Shown here in pieces: positions 46,101 through 58,900 of a stretch of 64,000 nt of DNA (positions are counted from its first letter, which is position 1; every line of letters begins with the position of its first letter). Source of the DNA: Drechmeria coniospora (lineage: Eukaryota; Ascomycota; Sordariomycetes; Hypocreales; Ophiocordycipitaceae). The stretch lies in NCBI RefSeq assembly GCF_001625195.1, contig NC_054389.1, forward strand, positions 12,396,520 to 12,460,519. The letters are read 5' to 3'. Under the pieces are notes generated by a model. The model was not told the origin of the DNA. It ran no database searches and saw nothing but the letters and a program-made list of their open reading frames with translations. Position numbers and translations under genes: made by a program.

Positions 46101-48679
46101 GTCACGTTGGCTTGAATCATGACGTAAAGTCCTGCCCATCAACCGTTCGGGTCGTGGTTGGATGAAGCAGCTGCGGCACTATTGGCTGCTGGAGCAATTT
46201 TTCGACCCAGGCAGAACCAAGTTTGCAGCCCGTGACGCAGGCGTCTGCAAGATCTGGTGGGATGGAGGGAGAGGGGTGTATTGCTGGTGATGGTAAATGT
46301 GATGGTGATGGTGATGGTGATGGTGATGGAGTCAGAGGCGAGGGGGTGTCAAGACGACGCAAATGCCAACAGTGGTAGGTGTACTCCATGTACTCTTTAC
46401 ACTGTAATGCGCCTCGATAGGTACATGAATTCCGTCTCTCGCTGCTGCATCTTGGTGGGTTGATCGGAGGCCAAGGGTGGAAGGAGCGACAAAACGCATC
46501 CTCAGGCCGAACAATTAAGGTGGCAAGGTGCCATCGTAGGCCTCGGTGTGCAGCAGAGCATCCGCATCGCCACCCGCATCGCCACCCGCAAGAGGCCCTC
46601 GGGGTGAAAATTGCATCGTTTTTGCCTACTCTTCCGCACTCTCGCAGTCCATGTCGGCGTCACATTGAAGAGTATCTCGTGTGGGTTGCACTGCATCGGC
46701 AATGGCACAAAGACGTACGCCGGCAACTGCTGCAACAGCCTGACCGCGACGGGTCAGCGGGTACCTCGCAATTACCTGGTAGGAACCTCATGCCTGCTCC
46801 TAGCTGCTGCAAGGATCACGGTGCCTCGTGCTGCGCTGACATAGGTAGGTACCAGGAAGATACTGTTGCATCCCACCTCCAGATCGGAACGAGACATGCC
46901 AAACCAGGTATTCGGGCATCTGCCCGCATCGCCTCGATGCAACCGCATCCATCCATCCGATCTCGACATCACTCACAACACAAACCACGAGAATTCCCTG
47001 GCTGCTGGAGTGGGCGAGTCTGTCTGCCCTTGGGCCGGCATGGCACGGCAAAGTCGAGATTCTTCAGGGACCTCCGACGGCCATGGGCCTTGGTGCATAG
47101 TTCCAGGACCTCACTGGAATCTGGAGGCGCCCTCGGACGAAGCAGACAAGTCCTCCCTGGCTCTACCCAACGCCATGAACGGACAATTCAGCTCGTCGAG
47201 TGACTCGGCCGACGTCGGTTACCTCCCATCTTCCGCCGTGCCCGAGGCAGGCCGCTCCCGGATTGCAAGCCTGCACGGCTCCACGTAAGCGGTCGCCTGA
47301 CAGGCCAGCAGCCCACCATCGGATTCTACACCCACTGTACGGCTACACCCACTGTACGGCTACACCCACTGTACGGAGTGCATGTAGGCTGCATGTACAT
47401 CTGAACAGCCGCCATTCCCCACCAACCTGCCGTCCGGCGCTGACGACTGGTGTTGGTGTGCTCGTTCAAAGGTGAGTTGGACAAACCGACGCTCTTCCTG
47501 TGCTTCAGACGTGCAATACCTGTGGTGACTGACTGCTATATAAGTGGAGAATTGATGCCTGATCTCACCCTCATCCTGCTCCCTCGAGCTTTCACGTCTC
47601 GGTGCCGATCAACGGCAACCATGGTTGCCTCGTCTGTGTGAACATCGTCAGCCGGCCTCGAATACGTTCAACACTACCAGTGGAAAGCAGGTCACGGACC
47701 TTTCTTGAGCTGCTCCATCGTCTAGTCCGCGATACGGCTCAAAGCTTCCGCCTCGACGTCACCTCGGACGTTCGCAGTCTCGCTGGTCGGTCGCACTTCT
47801 TGGCCCTGTCTCACTTCCAGCTCTTCTCGCCAGCACGGCCTCGTCAGTACCAGTGTTTCACTCGAGACCACAATGCGCATCCAAGCCCAGGAGAATCGGA
47901 GCTTTCACCTCCTCACTCGGATAATAACCTAATTCATGCCAACTGTCCCTTGAACAAAAAGTGCCAGCAAACCAAGTACACGGTACTCGTACTCCGTACT
48001 AGTTGGAGTACAGTAAGTATTATACGCATACTGCATGGTACCGTTCTCACTACTGTTGGTACTTGTACTGTACCTGTAAGTAGGTAGGTTCTCGACACTG
48101 GCAAGTACCAATAACTTACACACTATTACCCACCAGTAGGAGGTACCAAACTCCCGGTGATGCTCGCGCACTCCAAGGTAGAGGTATGCTTACTCTAGGT
48201 ACTACCAAGGCCTACTAATAATACCTGGGCAGTAAGTACATACAACACTGTGCTCCATACTCCGTTCGTTCGTCTAGGTTCAGCAATCATCCAATTCTAC
48301 GCAGCACTCCGTACTAGTACCATGAATGCTAACTCTTTCTACCTGTACATCAAAGTGTACTTACTACTCCATAGGTACCTTACACTTGCTAGTAGTACCG
48401 GCGGAATTGCAAGTACCTCTCGCTCCTGGGCGGTGCCAGCTCGCCTTCGATGCCCCACCGTTGCTGGCCACTAAAACATTTGCATCACTGGCGCACTTAC
48501 TGAAAGCGGTCCAGTCCCCCCGCTGAAGCGAGGGGCAGCGCCTCATGACGCCCACCGAGATGCCCGTTGCTGCCAGCGAGTCAGCCTTCTCATCTCTGCC
48601 AGCGCATGCAACTCTACCTCTTCCTTCACCCTTTGCCAAACGGCGTCCTCACGCGCGACACTCGATCCCAGCCGTCGTC
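43128..48679. other. 5.5-kb gene-poor region
   Basis: No gene is recognised on either strand. The sequence looks less GC-rich than the gene blocks. It contains a GATGGT microsatellite (46290-46330), three CTACACCCACTGTACGG units (47323-47375) and GTAC-rich stretches (43975-44070, 47975-48400). Frames of 100-250 codons at 44418-44984 (-), 46460-47203 (+) and 46866-47288 (+) show no family resemblance and are not called. Confidence 0.5.
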
Positions 48680-50723
48680 ATGCCCGAGTTTCGACACGCC
48701 CGCAGCGGCAGCCTGAACATCCCCTCGGCTTCCCCCTCGGCTGCCCCGGGCCCTCATGGCCAGATGACCCCCCGAAGCCCTCCCAGTACGTCGTCCCCTT
48801 GGTTGTTCCCTTGGTCGTCCCCTTGGTCCTCCCCGATCTTCATCCCCTCGGCCGTCCCCTTTGGTCGTCCCCTCGGCCGTCCCCTCGGCCGTCTCCTTGA
48901 TCGTCACCTCGATCGTATCTTTGGTCGTCCACGGGTCGCCCCGCCGTGATGGCGATGCCACTCCGGCCGGGTCGGTCAACGACGGGAACCTGCAAGAGGG
49001 GGTGCGGAAGGATGGATGGAAACTCCCGCTGACCATGGTGCTGCGATCCCTAGACACCTCACACGTACCCTGCAAGTTCTTCCGTCAGGGGGCCTGCCAG
49101 GCCGGTGCCGCCTGTCCCTTCAGCCACGACATCGGCACGTCGACCGAAACTGTCTGCAAATACTTCGCCAAGGTGCGTCCGGACCCCGAACCGCTGCCAT
49201 TGGCCTCGTGCCGAGTCCCCCCCGTCACTGAACCCCGACTCCAGGGCAACTGCAAGTTTGGCCCCAAGTGCGCCAACGTCCACGTCCTCCCCGACGGCCG
49301 CCGCATCAATTACGGCAAGAATGGCGTCACCATCGGCTCGACGCCCGTGAGCCTCGCCGGCCGACCCTCGCCGACGCCCACCTCGCCGACGCCGGTACCG
49401 GCCAGCGCCTACCATCAATCCTCGGCCAGCGCCCTCACCTCGTCGCTCTACGCTGACCAACCCTCGTACCCGATTGGATACCCGACCGACGCCGACCGTC
49501 ATCGCCTCGCCCGCCAGCCGAGTCTCGACATCGGCATCCCCGCCATCGACACGCCCTTCACCACGACCAGCTACGGCTCACCCCGCGACGACGACACCCT
49601 GCGCCTCGCCTACGGCCTTCCCTCCCTCAACAGCAAGGGGCTTTCCGTGCTCGACGCCCCCCTGCCCTCCTCGTTCGACTCCAACGGAATCTCAAACGCC
49701 GCCCGCTTCCCCTCGGCCCCCTGGCCGTCGTCGGTTCCCTCCAAGTTCGGCCTCGAGTCGCCCACGCCATCCCTCAACAACGCCAAGGACTCGCGCACCT
49801 CCGAGACGCTCAAGTTGCTCCACACCTCGGCCTTTGGCTCCTCCGACTTTTTGGTCACCGCCATGGCCAGCGGCAGCCCCCCCAACTCGCAGCCCGTCAA
49901 TGGCGAGGAGTACTTTGGCAAGCGAGCCATGCACTCGTCCAGATACTCGAGGCCCAGGATGCTGAGCGCGAGCCTGCCCAAGACGTCGGTCGACCACGAC
50001 TGGGAAGCCGAGTTCGTCTTTGGCGACGACGGCGACAATGGCCCGGAAAACTACGTGCCCGAGAACCTGCAGGATCTCCTGACGCCGGCCGAGAAGGCTC
50101 GACGTGGCTCCATTCGCGACACCGATCCCGTCGTCGACAGCATTTCCAAGTACGGCAGTCCGATCGGATCCAGCCCGAGTCGGTGGGGCTCCCTGTTCCA
50201 GCGCCAGAAGGAGGAGGAGGAAGCGGCGCGGGCGGCCAGGAACGCCGGTTCCGCCTTTGGACACGTTGGCAGCCCTCTGCGGAAGTCGACGCTGGCTCAG
50301 GAGATGGGCAAAGGCTCCAAGGGCGCCAACGGAGCCTCGCCACGCCTCTCGGCCTCGCGCTCCGCGAGCGAATCCATGTCTGTCCTATCCCAGCAGTTCC
50401 AGCGCAGCCGGCTCGACGACGGCTCCGTCGGCTCCCCGCTCCTTCACCCCACGACGACGCGCATCGGCAAGGACCGAGCCATGGAGCGGCACGTGTCGAC
50501 CGGCAGTATCGGCTCCTCCGTCACCGGTCGCTTCACCACGCCGATTGATGAGGAGGACCCCGATTTCGTCTTCAGCATGGAGGAGGAAGACGACCCCAGA
50601 ACTGCGAGGGTGCGGAAGCGGGCTTCTGCCACCCTGAGCATCGGCGGCTTCGCAAGCTACGCCGCCGCCGCCGGCAAGGGCACCAAGGAGCCGCGCGACA
50701 CGGCTCCCGTCGGCGGTCGGTGA
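48680..50723 (+). CDS. CCCH zinc-finger protein, Lee1-like
   Basis: Exons 48680-48785, 49054-49172 and 49245-50723 encode 567 residues. Intron 1 is 268 bp (GTACGT...CCCTAG) and intron 2 is 72 bp (GTGCGT...TCCAG). Joins give SPP-NTSHVPCKFFRQGACQ and CKYFAK-GNCKFGPKCANVH. Two C-x7-C-x5-C-x3-H fingers result, at residues 42-60 and 70-88, directly followed by VLPDGRRINYGKNG. This tandem-finger start is that of fungal Lee1-type proteins. The remaining 470 residues are Ser/Pro-rich and disordered, with short conserved-looking segments such as DHDWEAEFVFGDDG and NLQDLLTPAEKARRG. Fingers of this type usually bind RNA, so a post-transcriptional role is inferred and not shown. The start at 48680 is the nearest in-frame ATG before the conserved join; an upstream ATG cannot be excluded. 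Confidence 0.85.
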
Positions 50724-51910
50724 CGTTGCGAAGAGCATGCCATCTCGGTCGGCGAAGGCGATTCGTCGAGAGCGCATGCGAAACGGACTGACGATTTACG
50801 ACTTGCCCTCTACCACTTGCCTTCTTGCTCCAGGGAGCCTTCACTTGATTCGGTTGGTTTAAAAGTGAAAAACACGCTGCGCGCGAAAATTAATTGGACA
50901 CTTTGCGATTATCTGGATCTCGAAAAGGACACCGGCGAAAGACTTTGAATTTGAAACCATACTTTGTATTTATTTCAGCCGTGCGATCTGCGCTTTCCCC
51001 TTCACTACCGATTGCACACCGCCATATCTGATCAAAGCGAGCAATGAAGCGAGCACTCGCGCTGCGCATACACACACGATCGCTCCTGCTGGTTTCCTTT
51101 TTACTCTCTCTTGTTTGCGTGGTACTGACGCTGTTTTACCGGCCAAGGCACTGTTTAGGAAGCATGGCGGGTGGGTGGTGGACGTCCGGAGAGGGATTGA
51201 TATGACGACGCTGTTTTGGGAGAACTGGATGGCGCTTGGAGAGGTTCTTCATCCTAGAGGATGGACGTTTAGACATTGAAGTTTCTGCAATCCTAGATCC
51301 GGGCCGAGGGGGGAGGGGGGCAGCAGGATGCCCTGAGAATGTCATGGAGGGTATGAGGATATCGTGGAATAGCCGGGTTTGAATACAACGGCGGCTGCTT
51401 GTTTGCGGCTGTAGTACGACTTCCCTGCAGCTCATCTTTCCTATTATCTTGGTGTTTCCGTTTCTCGTATGCAGATGTAGGAGCATCAAAGACAAGGGCA
51501 AGCAGGTGAAGAAATGACGCAAGTGGTGAGCAACATTGTTTTATTACACTGGTACACGGGTAGCGGCAGCGTTGCAGAGCTGGCCGTGACTCCCGGAGGA
51601 CCTAAATCTACCGGCTTTTCTTCGCACCGCTTCCCTCCCTTTCCACTGGTTTTCGGGGTCCCAGAAGGCCAACGGCATGCTCCCAGTCAGAGAGTGGCCG
51701 GGTACGACTCTTGCGTCGCTTGCTTTTGCATCCGTTCAAACGATCTAATGTGCGATGTGTATCCGTGCATGCCCCAGGGAAGGCCCCAGTCGTACGCCTA
51801 GGTCCCTGCATCTGCGCATGGGAAGAAATTTCCCCATGCAATATCTACAGCTTGGATATTCTGACAGGATGACCGAGGGAGGATCGACTGGGCGACGGAA
51901 AGCAGCCGGT
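50724..51910. other. Convergent 3' intergenic region
   Basis: Between the CCCH gene and the ACP gene. It is unique sequence, with likely 3' UTRs at both ends and no recognisable gene. Confidence 0.5.
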
Positions 51911-52577
51911 TTAGTTGGCGTCAGGCTGGCTCAGGATATACTCCACAGCCTTGTCGACTACGCTGGGTCAGCATTGCCCTTCCTGGCATGGGATAGGGGT
52001 ACGAACCAGAGTGGATTGTGTCTGCGTCCTTGTCGGGGATCTCGATGCTGAACTCCTCCTCAATCGCCATGACGACTTCGACGGTATCGAGGCTGTCGAG
52101 GCCAAGGTCGTTGGAAAAGTGGGAGTTGGCCTTGATCTGTTGGCAAGTTAGACGGTAGTCGTGCAAGGTAAGGGGTTCGCGGGATGCCCTGGACGTACGC
52201 TGGAGGTGTCCTTGACCTAGGGCACGGGTGTTAGCTATTTTGAACCCAACGACGAGATTGCACGCGGGGGCAGCCCAAGCTTGGCAAAACATCTTGATGC
52301 CATATCCGGGCAGCTTCCGCTTCTCCCATGCTCAAACTTCTGACTGGCATTGGGGAGGGGGGCTTCTTACCTTGTCAAAGCCCTGCAACAAGCTGATGAT
52401 GCGACCCTCGACCTGCTCCTTGCCCAGGCCGCTGGAGGCGCCATACATCCGCACGGCAATAAGGCTCTGGACACGGGGCACAGCAACTCGGGGCGCCGCG
52501 ACGAGCATAGACCTTGCCGGGACGGCGGGACGGCTAGCGGCGCGGACGGCCGAGCGGAGGATGGCGGTGCGGAACAT
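51911..52577 (-). CDS. Mitochondrial acyl carrier protein (ACP1/NDUFAB1)
   Basis: Minus-strand exons are 52577-52371, 52216-52199, 52136-52007 and 51957-51911, giving 133 residues. Introns are 154, 62 and 49 bp. The first exon encodes an Arg/Ala/Val-rich mitochondrial presequence ([20 protein letters not shown]). The second is only 18 nt (VKDTSS). The third holds the ACP core [20 protein letters not shown], with Ser90 of DSL as the 4'-phosphopantetheine site, and [14 protein letters not shown]. The fourth ends [15 protein letters not shown]. It serves mitochondrial fatty acid synthesis (octanoate for lipoate), Fe-S assembly and complex I. Its complex I role relates it to the GRIM-19 gene elsewhere in the window. 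Confidence 0.94.
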
Positions 52578-53755
52578 GATGATGATGGCCGTGTCTGGAA
52601 AATACAGGTGAGCAAAAGTCAATTGACAGAGAAACAACGGACTGACTGGCTGGCTGTGGTGGGTGGTGGCGGAGACGGCGTGGTTACAGCAACGAAGTGA
52701 CGATGATAAATTTCTCGTTGTTTGTTGGCTCTGCCACTGGGCCATTTCGACGTCGCAGCTGACGCATCGGATTCGCAAGAGCTGGCAGGATAGAATCACG
52801 TGATGCTTCACGTCCTAGCTAGCTTCTTCGTATTAAGTAATATTGCTTGCTTACTTAAGCACTTGTGCATCAACGGACTTGTGACTGGCTGGAGCGATAT
52901 CTGGCCTACCCTATACAGAGTGCTGAGACTTGTTATTGGGAGTAAGTAATAATACAAATACAGCCTTGCTTCAAGGGGTTATGTCAATATGAGTTGGGCA
53001 ACCTCGGATTCGACGGAACGAACAATGTACTCTTATGAGGCCAACCCAAAGTTTCTCGTGTCGATTCTCTACTTGGTATAGTTTCCAAAGAGAGAATTCA
53101 TGAAGCTGGCCAGACACACCTGCGTCCCCACTTGGCACTTGATGCCGAAGAGTCATCAGGATAACCTACCATGCAAGTATTTACGGCAGTAATATGGATA
53201 AAGGATGGGAACGCCGTGAATGATACATAAGAAGAAACCACGTGCAACCTGAAGAACCCACAGGTGACCAAACTGCCCATATTTGTGATGAGAATACACT
53301 CGACACGGTGTGTGCGCATATTCATCTAGGCTACGAACGCATAAATTTCCTAGTCGAACATTGTTGAAGGAAATGAACGAGAGATGCATCAAGCATCACT
53401 ACTCGGCCTCGCATGCACTTAGGATTACCGTTTGGTCCATCGCAGGAGGGCTCTTTGACCAGTACAGTGACGCTTCTCGCGTCATGTCGACGCGATGTCA
53501 CGGACTCGCTGCATTTCTGAGCGAAATTGATGTCTCACCCTTGACCTGCAGGGCGGCGAATAGGGTGTCGCGCACGACGCAGGCTAGGGGGCATTGCCGA
53601 CCCTTATTATATGAAGGCGTCCCGGCCAGCGGTCTTCCCATGTAGGGTGTCCAGCCGGACAGAGGACAGCTACCCACAAGCACAAGGTCAAACGATAGGA
53701 GCTCTCTCTCCCTGACGGTGCAGAGCGCAAAGGCCAGCGACATCGCAGCATCACC
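52578..53755. promoter_or_regulatory. Divergent promoter region, ACP / KP4-like gene
   Basis: A 1.18-kb non-coding interval between divergent start codons. A TATA-like TTATTATATG lies at about 53604-53613, 145 bp before the KP4-like start. No gene is seen. Confidence 0.45.
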
Positions 53756-54258
53756 ATGCTCCTACTCGGGATCCTCGCCGCATGCATCGCCAGCGCTTCC
53801 GCGCTCGGCATCAATTGCCATGGCACAGGCTGTAATAAAAAAGGTCCCAAAATGGAGGACCTGTTGGCCCAAGTGCAGCAAATTCAAGTCCAAGGGGAGG
53901 GATCTCGTCACTACGCACCTGGCGGTAAGCACTTTCCGCATCTGCGTCGGCGGCATTGCTGCGTGGCCCGGATTTCTAACCGTCGGTTCGGGCACTTTCA
54001 GAGCAGCTTGCCTGCGTTCAAGGCAGACGCACTTCGACGTGCGTCTACTACCAGAATGGCGATGGTGGCACCGCCGACATGGCGGTCCCGCTGATCGAAG
54101 GACTGATTGCATTTGGGTGCAAGAATTGCGGCAGCAATCCCTCCGTCAAGGGCGAGGACGTCTGGAAGGGCCAGTTGTCTGTCAATGTGGTCAAGGGTCC
54201 TTGCTGTGCAGGGGACTGCGTCTGTCCGTACAACGTACTCGACGTACAAGCACTCTAA
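53756..54258 (+). CDS. Small secreted cysteine-rich protein, KP4 killer-toxin-like family
   Basis: Exons 53756-53924 and 54002-54258 (77-bp intron, GTAAGC, TTCTAACC branch, TTTCAG, phase 1) encode 141 residues. A signal peptide of about 17 residues ends after an Ala-rich stretch. The mature part opens with a Leu-Gly-Ile-Asn-Cys motif and carries ten cysteines. The second exon has the family layout: an Ile/Leu-rich helix, a Gly-Cys-x2-Cys-Gly-Ser segment, and a Gly-x-Leu-x-Val-Asn-x-Val strand. These are the marks of the KP4-type killer-toxin family (PF09044), first known from a smut virus and present as genomic copies in many fungi. Such proteins are thought to affect calcium uptake of competing fungi; for genomic relatives the role is largely inferred. 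The gene looks intact and ends 1.7 kb from the 3' end of the convergent poly-lysine synthetase-like gene. Confidence 0.78.
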
Positions 54259-55998
54259 TGTTCCATCGACACAGTAAGCATGATGGAGTCCATGTAATGC
54301 TGATCCAATTGTGGCGTCCTATTGTCGCCTTTGTCTCCTAGTTTCGTCATCAGTGCTGCGCCAGCTCCCAAGCTTCTGATCGTCTCCAGACCATGACAGC
54401 CTTGGGCTCCATCGCAGTTTCGGCCACCACTCGGTCTTCTATAAACGACACAAGCTGCGACGACGGCTCAGGAAGGGGGGGTTCATAACGACCCTCTCAT
54501 GATCGATGTGGCTGTCCACTTGATATGTATTGCGAGGCACAGGCTCAAGCATGGACCAAGGTCGCAGCTGTCGGCGAGTGATCGAACATGGCCAGATGAC
54601 GACGACAACATGTCATGATTGGTAGACGAGCGAGATGCTCGAGAGTGATGCTTACGTACCGGCTAGCTGACGGCAACCCGACCAACTTTGGTCACGGCCA
54701 AGGATGTACCTCGACGACTTCGCACCTGGCGGCAACCGAGCCGTCGTCGTCGGGTGGCGTTCGGTGGATGAAATGGACTGGGGTTGAATAGGATACGTCG
54801 AACTCAGATTTCCCGGATACTTTCATCGCTGAAGGTACCCAACACGGTCATCATCATTTGTTCTTTCTGGTGTCATCCTGTGAATTCCAGTACCCGCTCT
54901 CAGCCGCTCAGGGGTTGTTGGACATGTCCGCCGTCCGCCGATGCACCAAGGCCCGCCCGACAACTCTGACGATGGATCAAGGAGAATGCAGCGAGCGATA
55001 CAAAAAGAATCCAGTGGCGAAAAACAATCGTTCGGACGGCGGTTCGAGGCACTGACAGTCATCCGGGTAAGGCCCATGACGATCGTCCGAGGTCCAAGGC
55101 CGCTAGGTGAAGGGGAATAGGCGGAAGAAAAGGGCAGAGAGGCGCGGCCTTTTGTACTTGCAGGTGTGTAGGGCATCGAGGAAAAAGTCATCAAGCGATG
55201 CTCGTGGACAGTTAACATCCTGCACTGTTGTACCTTATTTTGCACCAAGCGGCTGAATCGACGACGAAGCGAAACTGTCGATTTCCCCTAGGCGTCAGCA
55301 TATGCAAGGACTGGGTTTCGTTCAGGGCTGAAATGGATACCATACCAAGATTGTGTAATTGCCATGATGCCGACTTCAACGAGCACAAGCTGGTAGCGAG
55401 GATATATGCAGGAAGCGAGGCAAAAGTGCGCGGGGAATCGGACAACCGGGCAATCGGACAACCGGGCAATCGGCCAATCTGTGACTCCTCAGGCAGGAAC
55501 GGGAAACGAAATTGAAGGCAGCAACGGTGAACTGGCAGGGGACGCGACGACGTGTACGTACTGCCTGAGGCAAATTTTCACCCCCTCACCTGACGTGACG
55601 TGGACATTTTGTCGTCTGCAAACCTACTTGGGCACCATCGCTTCCCTCCATCCCTCGACCGCTCCATCGTCGATGCATGCTCTGGTATTGGCAGCCGTCA
55701 TCAATTTCACCATGAATGCAAATTCCCGAGGCCAGCATGGTTGATTGTCAAGAACTTTTATTTATGATCCAAACGCCTTCGCCTTGTGCCAGTGGCTATT
55801 TGCTCACCTTGGCGAGCTACCTCCGATGCGTAATTATTTTCCCTCGCTATTGAATCAGACAATTCTCGTCCATCACGACTATCCTTTGAGCCTTTCTCCC
55901 AGAAATAAAGGCAAAAACGAGAAAACGGAAAAGAAACGGAGCAAGAAGAAAAAACATGACGACGTGAAAGCGTTGAAAGTGTGCTCTCTGGCACGAGA
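54259..55998. other. Convergent intergenic region
   Basis: Between the KP4-like gene and the NRPS-like gene. A 10-bp direct repeat (CGGACAACCGGGCAATCGG-like) lies at about 55438-55480. No gene is recognised in 1.7 kb. Confidence 0.5.
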
Positions 55999-58900
55999 TC
56001 AGACGATGGATGCGTTGAAAGCGTCCCGCTGCGTCGACGTGCGTGTCACATCCGATCTCCAGTCCGAGCTGTCGACCAACGTATCCACCGCTTCCTCCTC
56101 GACCCAAGGCCGTACCGGATTCCCCCGCCAGCGGGTGCCGGCTGGGATGTGCTCGCCGCGCATGACCAGCGAGGACGGTGCGACGGTGGCGCCGGCACCG
56201 ATGGTGGTGCCCGGAAGCGTAATCGCGCGTGGGCCCAGCGTTGCCCCTGCCTCGAGATGGACCGTGTCCAGGCGCATCAGCCGGTCGTGGAAGAGGTGGG
56301 TTTGCAGCACGCATCCTCGGTTGACGGAGGCGCCGGCGTCGATCTGGATCAGCTCGGCCTCGGGGAGGAGGTGGCTCTCCAACCACACTCCACGACCAAT
56401 CTTGGCCCCCAGCGTTCTCATCCACATGGACAGCATCGGAGTTCCGTAGCACGCCTGAGCGAACCAAGGCACGCCGAGGCACTGGACGAAGGTGTCGGCC
56501 AGCTCGTTGCGCCAGACAAAGGAGCTCCACAAGGGACGCTGCTTGCCAGGTTTGATGACGGGCGTCAGCAACCACTTCGCCAAGGTCGTGATGGCGCTCG
56601 CGACGAGTCCGGCGCCGATGACCATGCCGCTGCCCGCCAGGACCGACCACCCGATGCCGAAGGTGTTGAGGAACCACAGCATCGTGAGCCCGCTCAGCGT
56701 CAGGATCATGCCCGAGATGAGCAGGGGGATGAGCCTGCAGGACTCGACCAGGGCTCTCGCCAGCACGAGTCGTCGAGGCGGCTTAAAGGTCAAGGCCTCG
56801 TCCACGGGCGAGTCGACGCGGCGGGGGAGAGACATGGGCGGTCGCCCGAGCCACGACGAGCCGGGCTTGACGTCCTTGGGCGCCGTGCCGAGAACACCGA
56901 TGAGGACGCCATCGGGCACCCGGATATCCGGCTCGACGATGGCCGAGTTTCCGACAAAAGTCTTGAAGCCGACGGTTGAGGGACCGAGCCGAATTTGTCC
57001 GTGACCGAGCTCGAAGGGTGAGAGCAGCACGTCGTCGGCCAGGAACGCACCGTCGTCGACCTCGAGGAGCGACGGCACGGACACGATGGTCGACGCCTCG
57101 ACGTTGCGCCCGATGCGCGCACCAAGCATCTTCAGCCAGATGGGCGTCAACAAGCTCGCGTAAATGGGAAACAGCGTCGTCCGCGCCGTGATCATGAGGC
57201 CGTGCGTCCACCACGCCGCCCACGCCGTCGTGCTGTGCCAAGAGTACACGCCCGGCTTCATGGCCAGGCTGAGCAGTCGCGTGAGGGAGATGACGAAGGC
57301 GCAGTAGAGAATGATGCCTATGGCGGTGCCGGGCAGCGTCAGCTCGACAAGCGCGAGGCACACGGTGTTGAAGTCGGCGTAGTCGCGCACGAGCAGGGGC
57401 GTGAGCAGCAGCGTGGGAGCGATCATGAAAAGCGGGAAAAAGTCCATGACAAGCAGCGTCGTCGTGTACCGGAACCCCGACCAGAACGTCTGGCCTCTGG
57501 TCGCCGCCATCTTCTCGTTGGGCGAGGGCACGTGGTCCGGCCCCTTGACGGTTCCTTGAACGCAGGTGCCGGGCGGCACGTCGGCGTATGCCTCGAGCAC
57601 CGTGTTCGGCATGAGCGTGCTGCGACTACCGACGCGGGCGCCTTCGCCGATGGTGATGGAGCCGACGTGCAGGATGTCGCCGTCGAGCCACCATCCAGCC
57701 GTGTCGACCTCGGGTTCGATGGCGCACCCGGCGCCGAAGCTGGCGAGGCCCGTCGTCGGTGGCAGGCCGTGCAGCTGGGCATCCTTGCCGACCTGGCAGC
57801 CGAGCATGCGGGCGTAGCGTCGACACCACTGCGTCCCGCCGATGGAACCGATGTTGCCGAGTCCGGCGAATCGCTCCGCCGCCCACAGCCGAATGTGCAG
57901 CCATCCGCCGCGAGGGTAACTGCCTGGGGTGATGCCGATGGTGAGCAGCCGCGCCGCCAGGGCGGTGGTGAGAAGACGGCCGGGAAAGGAGAGAAACACG
58001 GCGGAGCCGACGGCGAGCAGCCACCACGGCATATCGCCGGTGAACTGGCCGGCCCAAGAGTTGGCACCGAGACGGAGGGTGAAGAACTTTTTGGTGAGCC
58101 CGACGGCCGTGAGCCAGCGGAGGCCCTGAAAGCTGAGCTCGAAAAACAGGATGAACAGCTGGACGAGCACGACCCAGCGCGGAGTCGGCTTCACGAGACG
58201 CTCCGAGTGCTTGATGCCGGAGAGGTCATCGATGCGCGTCGCCATGGCCTCGAGGGCCGGGTTCTCGTACACGTCGGCGACGGAGAGGGTCGGCACTCGC
58301 TCGCGCAGCTGCGACACGAGCTGGGCGGCGCCGAGGCTGCTGCCGCCGAGATCGAAGAAGTGGGCTTTGGGCGAATCCGGCCCCACACCGAGAACACGGC
58401 CCCACCTTTCGGCGAGCCAAGCCATGGTGCCGACAAAGGCGGAACGACCGTCAGCATCCTTTGCGGGCAACGATGGCGGCGGCCACGGCAGCGCTTTGCG
58501 GTCGACCTTGCCCGAGGTGCGAACGGGTAGGTCGTCGACGGCGACGAGCATGGGAACAAGACCGGCCGGCAGCACGTGCTTGAGCAGCTCGCGGTCGGCG
58601 GCGACGTCGACCTTGTGGCCCTTGTCCCGGACGACGTAGCCCACAAGCACCTGCATGCCGAGCTCGCTACGACGGATGGCGCTGGCTGCTGCGCCGACGC
58701 CGGGGAGCGTCATCAAAGCTGCGTCGATCTCGCCCAGCTCGATGCGGCGGCCGCCCAGCTTGATCTGCTCGTCGTTGCGACCGATGAAGACGAGCCCTTC
58801 CCGCTCGGCTCTGACCAGGTCGCCGCTGCGGTACGCCCGCTCGCCGTCGAAGACGCTGGCCGGTGCAAACTTGACCTTGTCCTTCTCGAGGTCAAGGTAG

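Noticed and set aside
46866..47288. 140-codon open frame on the plus strand with a fairly natural-looking C-terminus
   Set aside because: No homology I can name and no supporting splice or promoter signal; it could be checked by RNA-seq.
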